Shown here: piece after piece, positions 7,661-13,328 of the stretch
How the letters are laid out: every line of letters begins with the position of its first letter
Numbering within the stretch: the first letter of the stretch is position 1
Source of the DNA: an uncultured Clostridia bacterium
Lineage (GTDB): Bacteria > Bacillota > Clostridia > Lachnospirales > Lachnospiraceae
Direction: 5' to 3'
Length of the DNA: 13,328 bases
Assembly (NCBI GenBank): GCA_947088195.1
Contig: CAMUFS010000049.1
Span: forward strand, 1-13,328
Notes under the pieces: model-generated
Told to the model about the DNA's origin: nothing
What the model saw: the letters and a program-made list of their open reading frames with translations, nothing else
Databases searched by the model: none
Position numbers and translations under genes: made by a program

Positions 7661-8726
7661 GACTTTCTCCTTCCATCCACTCTATTTTCTTCAAAATATC
7701 AGCAAAAAAAGCTTGTTTGTTTTTCTGTTCCCGGTCTAATGTAGCTTTTATTTCACCATCCTTCATAAACAATATCCTGTCACAATAGCTTGCTGCCATA
7801 ACATCATGCGTAACCATCAGTATTGTTACATTGTATTCCCGACAAAGCATGACAAATGTATTTAATAACTGTCTAGCGGCATGGGAATCCAATGCCCCTG
7901 TTGGCTCATCCGCAAGTATAATATCTGGGTTTACCGCAATCGCCCGTGCACAGGCACAGCGTTGCTGTTGCCCACCTGATACTTCATACGGAAATTTGTC
8001 TAATACGGCAGATATATCCAGCTTTTCTGATAAATCTTGAATTATCTGACTAATACCTTCCTTTGGTGTTTCCTTTACCGTCAATGCAAGCGCAATATTC
8101 TCATAAATTGTTAAGGTTTCAAGCAAATTGTATTCTTGAAATACAAAGCCTAAATGCTCCCGACGAAAATTTGCCGTATCTTCTTCCGGCATATCTATTA
8201 TATTTTGCCCGCTGATTCGTATTATACCATTAGTCGGCTTGTCTATAGTAGCTATTAAATTAAGTAATGTCGTTTTTCCAGAACCAGAAGCTCCCATAAT
8301 TCCGACAAATCTCCCCTGTGGTATTTGAAAACTCACATCCTTTACCGCCAAAACAGAATTATTTTCTGTTTCGTATACCTTAGAAACATTTTGCACCTCC
8401 AAAACATTTTTGAGTGCAATATCATCTTCTTTTGCTTTCCATTTATCACTTCCTAACCAATTTGTAATAACCTCCATAAGCACCTCATCTGCTTTTTCTT
8501 TTAATTTTTCTTCCGGTATACTCTCGCCAGCAAACAATTCATTCAAAGTCACTTCTAATAGTTCACATAGTGGAATAAATAAAGATAAATCTGGCATAGA
8601 CCTTCCTGTCTCCCATTTTGAAATAGCTTTATCTGTTATACCCAACTTTTCCGCCAACTGGCTTTGTGTCCAGCTCTTCGCTTTTCGGCGTTCTGCGATA
8701 AAGGCACCAATTCTATTTTGGTTCAT
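7632..8726 (-). CDS. Xre-type HTH fused to ABC transporter ATPase
   Basis: This 364-aa protein has two domains in one unbroken frame. Residues 4-64 form an Xre/HTH_3 DNA-binding domain (IAERRKAKSWTQSQLAEKLG, then TDKAISKWETGRSMPDLSLF). After a charged linker (about 65-105) comes a MacB/BceA-type ATPase, with Walker A GASGSGKTT (145-153), Q-loop Q197, signature VSGGQQQR (249-256), Walker B IILADEP (269-275) and switch histidine H307. All catalytic residues are present, so the motor should work. AGGAGGG lies 8 nt before the ATG, and the HTH begins at the N-terminus, so the fusion is not a start-site artefact. The gene overlaps the permease by 29 nt. I infer that the protein both drives export and binds DNA, perhaps controlling its own promoter. 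RefSeq-type databases probably hold similar fusions, but I know of no characterised member. Confidence 0.88.
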   Translation of the reverse strand: MNQNRIGAFIAERRKAKSWTQSQLAEKLGITDKAISKWETGRSMPDLSLFIPLCELLEVTLNELFAGESIPEEKLKEKADEVLMEVITNWLGSDKWKAKEDDIALKNVLEVQNVSKVYETENNSVLAVKDVSFQIPQGRFVGIMGASGSGKTTLLNLIATIDKPTNGIIRISGQNIIDMPEEDTANFRREHLGFVFQEYNLLETLTIYENIALALTVKETPKEGISQIIQDLSEKLDISAVLDKFPYEVSGGQQQRCACARAIAVNPDIILADEPTGALDSHAARQLLNTFVMLCREYNVTILMVTHDVMAASYCDRILFMKDGEIKATLDREQKNKQAFFADILKKIEWMEGESHDVLEVVNS

Positions 8727-8751
8727 AATTCAATCCCTCCTGTTTATAATA

Positions 8752-8784
8752 ATTATACAAGCTTAGCACCTAAATGAACACCTA
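8752..8784 (-). promoter_or_regulatory. Promoter with direct repeats upstream of the HTH-ABC gene
   Basis: On the minus strand a perfect -10 box TATAAT (8752-8757) stands 25 nt upstream of the start codon. No good -35 is found at 16-18 nt. Instead there are two copies of TAGGTG (8779-8784 and 8767-8772) in direct orientation, 12 bp apart start to start, covering about -39 to -22. This arrangement suits an activator or repressor binding as a tandem dimer. The HTH domain of the downstream ATPase is one candidate ligand. Confidence 0.5.
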
Positions 8785-9026
8785 CCAGCGGTAGAGAGTG
8801 ATAAAATTCAGCTTACTTCCCATAAAACAAAAATAGGAATGCCGAAGCACTCTCAGTAACTGAATTAGATTAAGCAACCTTCTCCCATCAGAGTATTCGA
8901 GGAGGAAACGATCACTCTCAAGGAGTATAAGACTCTCCAGAAAGAGTAGTGGCAATAAAGAACACCTGTCAGCCGGAATCTCCTAAATCCAGTACGGCTA
9001 ATTTTCCATACATCGCTCCTCCCGTT
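8785..9026. other. Intergenic stretch between two exporter loci, possible gene remnant
   Basis: No complete gene is visible here. On the plus strand an open stretch from 8869 to 8949 reads IKQPSPIRVFEEETITLKEY and then KTLQKE before a TAG, which looks protein-like (charged, helical) but has no start codon and may be the remnant of a decayed gene. The 7-mer CACTCTC occurs at 8848-8854 and 8913-8919 and inverted at 8794-8800; the outer two extend to a 9-bp inverted repeat (8794-8802 with 8911-8919). No terminator with a U-tract was found for the ATPase gene that ends at 9027. Confidence 0.3.
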
Positions 9027-9692
9027 CTACATAATATGATAAGATGCAAAATCAATTACTCGGTCAGCTCTTTGAGCAAGATCCATGCTATGTGTAACCA
9101 TAATTACTGTTTTGTGATACTTTTTACATAAATTTCTTATTAGTGCAAATGACAACTCGGCAGCTTTTGTATCTAATGCTCCTGTAGGTTCATCTGCCAG
9201 AATCAGCTTTCCTGGTTTTAGTATCGTTCTTGCTAAAGCAACTCGCTGCTGTTCTCCACCGGATAAAGTATTCACTACAGCATTTTCCAAATGTGACAAC
9301 TCAACGGATTTCAAAATCTGATGGATACGATTTTCCTTTTCTTTTTGACGAAGGTTTAGAAAATGCATTGATAATAACAAATTCTGGAACACAGTCATAT
9401 CATTGATAAGTGCAAAAGATTGAAAAAGATAGTTGATTGTGTTTCTCCGAAGCATAGCAGCTTTCCGGCTATTGATTCCGGGTAATCTCTTTCCATAAAT
9501 TCGAATGTCACCTTTGTCAATGGTTTCCAGAGTGCCGATCATGTTGAGTAGTGTAGATTTCCCACAACCGGAAGGCCCGATTAAAGCAACAAGCTCTCCA
9601 TCACCTACAATAAAAGAAATATCCCTGAAAATTGTTCTTGTTCCAAACTTCTTTGTCACATTTTTTAATTCTACAGCATTTACCGCACTCAT
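9027..9692 (-). CDS. ABC transporter ATPase, lactococcin-972 export type
   Basis: This ATPase of 221 aa (from the ATG at 9692) belongs to the MacB/LolD-like group and resembles the ATPases paired with DUF1430 membrane proteins in lactococcin-972-type loci. Counting from an alternative GTG three codons upstream (224 aa), the motifs are Walker A GPSGCGKST (42-50), Q-loop Q94, signature LSGGEQQR (146-153), Walker B LILADE (166-171) and switch histidine H204, all intact. I chose the ATG because GGAGAG lies 8 nt before it, while the GTG at 9701 has that same Shine-Dalgarno directly against it. The GTG overlaps the permease stop (GTGA). Either way the gene is translationally coupled to the permease and provides its energy. 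It ends the operon: 266 nt without a clear gene follow. Confidence 0.85.
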   Translation of the reverse strand: MSAVNAVELKNVTKKFGTRTIFRDISFIVGDGELVALIGPSGCGKSTLLNMIGTLETIDKGDIRIYGKRLPGINSRKAAMLRRNTINYLFQSFALINDMTVFQNLLLSMHFLNLRQKEKENRIHQILKSVELSHLENAVVNTLSGGEQQRVALARTILKPGKLILADEPTGALDTKAAELSFALIRNLCKKYHKTVIMVTHSMDLAQRADRVIDFASYHIM

Positions 9693-9697
9693 ATTAT

Positions 9698-11920
9698 TCA
9701 CTCTCCTTTAAAAGCAATCAGCACATTTTTTATTTCATTACATGTCATATATTTTACAAAAATGATTATTTGAATCACAGACACCATAAGCACTAACAAT
9801 AGTCCAAATTTTGATCCTATCACCGACATTGCTGCCAATTCCAGAATGATAAGGACGGATAGAAGTATGATCGGTTTACGGTACATCTGAAGAAAAGAAA
9901 ATCCCATAAATTTCTTAACATTGATTTTTTCTTGGTTGACAATGCGAAAAATGGTTGCCAGAGTAAACAGCAGACCAATAAGGATCAGCATCAGCATGAC
10001 AAACACAGTTCCAAACCACATAAGTGTTGTTCCTAGTTCCTTTTGTAAACCATCAATATAATTATGGACATCCACAAATTTTAAGCTGTTATCGGTAAGA
10101 TTATAATTTGACAGTATATCTGTGTTTGTACAATCCATAGCGGTCTGCACATCTGCAAACTTGATATAACCGTTAAAGCCAGATGCCTTCAGACTTTCTG
10201 TTTCTGTGTACTTCATATTTTGTGGTGTTGCCACATAGATAACTGGCATATCTGTTTCCATACTTCCCTGATCATTTGTTGTCCATGTGAAGAAACTCTG
10301 GCTGGGTTCATATTCTATGAAAAGGAAAGATGGGTTTTGTGTAAATGCTGTCTGAATATCTCCATCGCTTAAACTCCTGCTATCTTTTTCCTGCAGCCAC
10401 TTGGAAATTTGTCTCTTTTCACCATCGGACAGAGCAGAAGGAATCAAGTAAAGCCGGGTACCTTTTTGGGCTGCATCCAGAGCATCGGCATTGATTGTTA
10501 CTCCCAGTGTCTCAAGATAATTGGGTGACATGGAAAACAGCCATACTGGTTCAACTGGTATTGATGAATAGGTACTGTTGCTCTGCCATGTTTCAATAAT
10601 TTCCGTATCATAATAATTTGTTTGAATTATATACACACCCGGAGTATCTGCAATCGAAGAATACCAGTTATACAAATCCTGATCTAATTTTTTAGACCTT
10701 CCCAAAAATGTATCTGCATCCTGACCTACAAAGATACTGTTTAATAATTGATACTGTGATACAGCCTCCCAACGCTGTGCAAGTTTAGCGTTCTCTGAGA
10801 TAGAAGCTATTGGCTGATCTATATAACCGCCGCAAAGAACCAATCCGGCGCTGACAATGAGATAAGCCAGTATCCCTAAAGCATATAATGTCTTTTTGGG
10901 AATACGCCCGCGTATAGCATCAAGTGGTTTAACAATAACAATCACAAAAGCGGAAAGCCCTAATTCGATCAATAATACCCATACATTTATACATGCCGCA
11001 GCCATGCAGCATCCCAAAACAGGGAGAAAAAATTCGACCCATCCTGTTATAAGAACATTGGCTAATATCAATACCGGAATATCAATGACGGACATCAGGA
11101 AAAATCCACCCAATACTTCTTTTGCAAATGCGATACGCGACCATCCAAGTAAGGTCAGCTTTCCTTGCTTTGGCAGACTTTTCATGGCGATGACCACGAA
11201 AAATATAGTGTTCAAAAAAATCTGTGCTGCTAGGAACGCAAACAGAATATCCCGCATAATTAGATTATTTGTAATATTTCCACCACCGGATTCTAAAAGA
11301 CCATTTACATCAAGTCCGCATACATCCGCAAGTTCCTCTAAAAATGCTTGCTGTTCCCTTTCGTTATCCAACCCAAGAATTGTATAGGTACCATTAACTG
11401 TCTGGCTATCCTTAAATAAACCGGGAAGTTGTTTCAAAACAATATGCTCATAAAAACGAAAGCTGGGAATGTTGCCAATACTGTTAATGCTTCCAGTTTC
11501 TACTCCCAATGTACTATCCAAATTATCAGAAGCCAACAGCTCATTCAAATCCGCAGAAGTTAAAATATTTTCCGTTAAGAAAGTAAATTCTGTCCCTTGC
11601 TTTTCTGCGTTTCCATAGATTCCAAACTTATAGCCTTGCGTACCGCCATCGTTGTCCAGAATTGAATCCATTCTTACGATGAAAAGATCTTGCATATCCG
11701 CAACTGCTAATAAGAAATTTTGTGTGTTGTGTTGCTTATCAGGACCAACATTTTTTAGATAAAATGTCATTGCCTCCTTACTTTGAGGATACGACTGCCA
11801 CGCAGCAATATAGCGCTGATTCAAAAAGAAAACAGCGAGCAACGCTATCATTAGCCCCTGCATAAAGATCAGAAGGTATCCAGCGTAGCACTCCTTTCCG
11901 ATTAGTTTTTCTTTTCTCAT
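9698..11920 (-). CDS. Bacteriocin-associated membrane protein / ABC permease (DUF1430-like)
   Basis: This 740-aa membrane protein has a first helix at about 13-33, an extracellular region at about 35-222, a helix block at about 225-246, 272-293, 303-330 and 346-366, a second extracellular domain at about 367-628, and three C-terminal helices (632-657, 683-702, 704-723) with the FtsX-like coupling segment IFRIVNQEKINVKKFMGFSF. Size, topology and the paired ATPase match the family annotated as bacteriocin-associated integral membrane (putative immunity) protein, known from lactococcin-972-type loci. Its function there is presumed export or immunity rather than proven. AAGGGTGA precedes the ATG by 7 nt. 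A terminator-like hairpin holding a promoter lies in its 5' leader, and a VanRS-like two-component system lies directly upstream. No bacteriocin precursor gene is visible near it. I infer a role in defence against a cell-envelope-active peptide. Confidence 0.8.
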   Translation of the reverse strand: MRKEKLIGKECYAGYLLIFMQGLMIALLAVFFLNQRYIAAWQSYPQSKEAMTFYLKNVGPDKQHNTQNFLLAVADMQDLFIVRMDSILDNDGGTQGYKFGIYGNAEKQGTEFTFLTENILTSADLNELLASDNLDSTLGVETGSINSIGNIPSFRFYEHIVLKQLPGLFKDSQTVNGTYTILGLDNEREQQAFLEELADVCGLDVNGLLESGGGNITNNLIMRDILFAFLAAQIFLNTIFFVVIAMKSLPKQGKLTLLGWSRIAFAKEVLGGFFLMSVIDIPVLILANVLITGWVEFFLPVLGCCMAAACINVWVLLIELGLSAFVIVIVKPLDAIRGRIPKKTLYALGILAYLIVSAGLVLCGGYIDQPIASISENAKLAQRWEAVSQYQLLNSIFVGQDADTFLGRSKKLDQDLYNWYSSIADTPGVYIIQTNYYDTEIIETWQSNSTYSSIPVEPVWLFSMSPNYLETLGVTINADALDAAQKGTRLYLIPSALSDGEKRQISKWLQEKDSRSLSDGDIQTAFTQNPSFLFIEYEPSQSFFTWTTNDQGSMETDMPVIYVATPQNMKYTETESLKASGFNGYIKFADVQTAMDCTNTDILSNYNLTDNSLKFVDVHNYIDGLQKELGTTLMWFGTVFVMLMLILIGLLFTLATIFRIVNQEKINVKKFMGFSFLQMYRKPIILLSVLIILELAAMSVIGSKFGLLLVLMVSVIQIIIFVKYMTCNEIKNVLIAFKGE

Positions 11921-11944
11921 TGATTCTCACCCTTCCAAATAAAA

Positions 11945-11985
11945 AATCCCTTTCTTGATGTTCTCATTATACCAAGAAAGGGATT
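11945..11985 (-). terminator. Intrinsic terminator between kinase and permease genes
   Basis: The arms AATCCCTTTCTTG (minus strand 11985-11973) and CAAGAAAGGGATT (11957-11945) form a perfect 13-bp stem with a 15-nt loop. On the minus strand the stem runs into TTTTTTATTT, so this is a well-formed rho-independent terminator for transcripts coming from the regulator genes. On the plus strand the T-run is not adjacent, so it is not bidirectional in the usual sense. It lies 24 nt before the permease start. Confidence 0.8.
11966..11974 (-). promoter_or_regulatory. Extended -10 promoter inside the terminator loop
   Basis: The minus-strand loop of the hairpin contains TGGTATAAT: a perfect -10 hexamer TATAAT (11966-11971) with the TGn extension (11972-11974). 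No good -35 is seen 17 nt upstream (AAATAT), as expected of an activator-dependent promoter. Transcripts starting about 7 nt downstream would carry little or nothing of the upstream stem arm and so could not form the terminator. The partner response regulator is the natural candidate activator. Confidence 0.5.
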
Positions 11986-12035
11986 CTGATATTTTCGTTT
12001 TTTCTTCGCATCACATGATTTCTTTCTGACTGAAA

Positions 12036-13157
12036 TCATACGCTTTTCTGACAATCAAGAGGAAGCCGAATCGTAAACCGAATCCATTCGTCTGCACTGT
12101 AAGCCGTAATGACTCCATGGTGCAGTTCAATAATCTCCCTTGCAATAGCAAGACCAAGGCCAGCTCCGCCGGTATCACTGGAACGTGCCGCATCGAGACG
12201 GTAAAATTGTTCAAAAATCCGTTCCAGCTTTTCGGGCGGGATGGTATTGCCTTTATTTTGAATGCAAATCTGAACACTTCCGGCAAGGGGAATCAGTGTA
12301 AACTTTATGACCGAATTGGGAAAACTGTAATTAACTGCATTGCGAATCAGGTTGTCTATCGCCCGTTCCAATTTATCAACATCACATACAATCTCGATAT
12401 TTTCAGGAATCTTGAGCTCCCATTGCAATTCTTTCTCTTTTAGCACTGGATTAAATTCATAAGTAATTTGCATCAGCATACGGCTTAGATTGGTTGAGGC
12501 TGGTTCTAATACCAATTTATTTGTACTAAATCTGGTAATCTCAAAAAATTCATTGATTAGTTCTTCCAAACGCTCTGCTTTTGTCCGTGCAATACCAGTG
12601 TATTTTGAAATCAACTCTGGTGGAATATCTGGTTCATCTTCTAATAGCTTCAAGTATCCGAGAACGCTGGTTAGTGGTGTTTTCAAATCATGTGCAAGAT
12701 AAACAAGCAAATCATTTTTTCGCTGTTCTGCTTCACGGGCAGCTTTTTGGCTTTCCAAATTCTGCACACGCACCGTATTAAGATCATCCTCGATATTTTT
12801 TAACTCAGGAGGTAATGATACTGGGGCATCCGTTGGCGTTGCAAGTAACTGCGCAGCTTCTGTTACATCGTCCAGATATTCAAGAGGACGCAGTTGAAAA
12901 CGATAAGCTATATAATAGCAGCCTAAAATAGACAGGACAACAAATCCAACATACATGAGTATCTGCAACAGTGGTTTCCATGGAAGAAAAGCATCCGAGT
13001 AATATAAGTCTGTAGATGTCACGAGGATTAAAACCAACCAAAATATCATTGTCAATCCGACTTCAAAGCCAACTAAGAGAGCTAAAAACTTGACCGCATT
13101 TTTCATGGCTGTTTTTTTATGCACGATACGGCTGGCAGATATGTTCTGTTTACTCAA
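12036..13157 (-). CDS. VanS-like sensor histidine kinase
   Basis: This membrane sensor kinase (373 aa from the TTG at 13157) has two helices at about residues 20-47 and 63-87 with only a short extracellular loop between them (about 48-62), then a HAMP-like/coiled segment (about 88-150). The H-box YLAHDLKTPLTSVLGYLKLL follows with phospho-accepting H156, then the N-box DNLIRNAVNYS (268-278), a G1 region NKGNTIPPE and the G2 box GGAGLGLAIAREII (330-343). H-box and surroundings closely resemble VanS kinases. The small extracellular loop is typical of kinases that sense envelope stress through the membrane or a partner transporter. An ATG at 13190 in the same frame would add 11 residues but lies deep inside the response regulator gene. 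I prefer the TTG that overlaps the regulator's stop (TTGAGTAA), though its ribosome binding site is distant. No van ligase genes are in view. Confidence 0.85.
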   Translation of the reverse strand: MSKQNISASRIVHKKTAMKNAVKFLALLVGFEVGLTMIFWLVLILVTSTDLYYSDAFLPWKPLLQILMYVGFVVLSILGCYYIAYRFQLRPLEYLDDVTEAAQLLATPTDAPVSLPPELKNIEDDLNTVRVQNLESQKAAREAEQRKNDLLVYLAHDLKTPLTSVLGYLKLLEDEPDIPPELISKYTGIARTKAERLEELINEFFEITRFSTNKLVLEPASTNLSRMLMQITYEFNPVLKEKELQWELKIPENIEIVCDVDKLERAIDNLIRNAVNYSFPNSVIKFTLIPLAGSVQICIQNKGNTIPPEKLERIFEQFYRLDAARSSDTGGAGLGLAIAREIIELHHGVITAYSADEWIRFTIRLPLDCQKSV

Positions 13158-13328
13158 TGGTATAACCCACTCCCCAAACAGTTTCCACATATTGTTTTAT
13201 TCCTTCTGTTGCAAGTTTTGTTCGGATACGCCGGATATGTTCTGCTACAACAGAAGGCTCCCCTTCGCTGTCATAATCCCATACTAATTCATAAATCCTT
13301 TCTTTACTAAAAATCTGCCCTGGATGGC
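13150..13328 (-). CDS. OmpR/VanR-like response regulator, C-terminal part (cut by window end)
   Basis: Only the last 58 codons and stop are present; the gene continues beyond the right edge. The translation starts HPGQIFSKERIYELVWDYDS, goes on with the recognition helix region VVAEHIRRIRTKL, and ends with YVETVWGVGYTIE. This is the winged-helix DNA-binding domain of the OmpR/PhoB family, with wording very close to VanR proteins. The receiver domain must lie outside the window. It overlaps the kinase gene by 8 nt (41 nt if the kinase starts at the upstream ATG), so the pair is co-translated. It presumably receives phosphate from this kinase and controls the permease/ATPase genes, perhaps at the promoter inside the downstream hairpin. 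Confidence 0.88.
   Translation of the reverse strand, partial: HPGQIFSKERIYELVWDYDSEGEPSVVAEHIRRIRTKLATEGIKQYVETVWGVGYTIE

Noticed and set aside
8410..8766. Plus-strand open frame of 118 codons opposite the HTH-ABC gene.
   Set aside because: It is antisense to the conserved HTH and linker region and its Ser/Phe-rich product is the expected shadow of the real gene.
10896..11387. Plus-strand open frame of 163 codons inside the 740-aa permease gene.
   Set aside because: It lies wholly antisense within a well-supported gene, has no ribosome binding site worth noting, and its product is rich in Pro, Ser, Asn and Thr with no recognisable domain.
12036..13328. Part of a vancomycin resistance cluster.
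   Set aside because: The kinase and regulator are VanRS-like, but the downstream genes are an exporter and no vanH, ligase or vanX-like gene is in view. VanRS-like pairs control many other targets.

Overview
The window looks like chromosomal DNA of a low-GC Gram-positive gut Clostridium relative, most likely a Lachnospiraceae-type Bacillota. The grounds are the AT-rich base composition, strong AGGAGG-type ribosome binding sites, some TTG/GTG starts, and the gene families present (sucrose PTS, BceB/FtsX-type exporters, VanRS-like two-component system). This placement is inferred from gene content, not from a marker gene. Almost everything is on the minus strand; only a small group of membrane-protein genes at about 4.7-5.5 kb is on the plus strand.

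Region 1 (about 1-4.7 kb) is a sucrose utilisation locus read right to left: a LacI-family repressor (scrR-like), a one-piece sucrose PTS permease EIIBCA (scrA-like) and a GH32 sucrose-6-phosphate hydrolase (scrB-like). Two near-identical palindromes sharing the core TGAATACGTATTCA lie in the scrA promoter and at the repressor's own start, so one regulator probably controls the operon and itself.

Region 2 (about 4.7-6.2 kb) is a small accessory patch. On the plus strand are a 49-codon ORF, a four-helix membrane protein of 134 aa, and an overlapping 42-aa single-helix protein that starts with TTG behind a strong ribosome binding site. A hairpin-bearing intergenic stretch separates these from a convergent gene for a SUKH-4-like immunity protein.

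Region 3 (about 6.3-8.8 kb) is a two-gene exporter. Its ATPase carries an N-terminal Xre-type helix-turn-helix, so a DNA-binding domain and an ABC motor are one polypeptide. It overlaps a compact ten-helix FtsX/BceB-like permease without the large extracellular domain of BceB. Its promoter has a direct repeat, TAGGTG-N6-TAGGTG, where a -35 box would be.

Region 4 (about 9.0-13.3 kb) is a second, unrelated exporter: the end of an OmpR/VanR-like response regulator (cut by the window edge), a VanS-like sensor kinase, a 740-aa membrane protein of the lactococcin-972-associated (DUF1430) type, and its ATPase. Between kinase and permease is a 13-bp perfect stem-loop with a U-tract whose loop contains an extended -10 promoter element on the same strand. 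This suggests that transcripts from the regulator genes stop there, while transcripts started inside the loop escape. No bacteriocin precursor gene is visible, so the locus looks like a stress-sensing or peptide-resistance module rather than a producer.

No tRNA, rRNA, CRISPR array, insertion sequence or integrase was seen.
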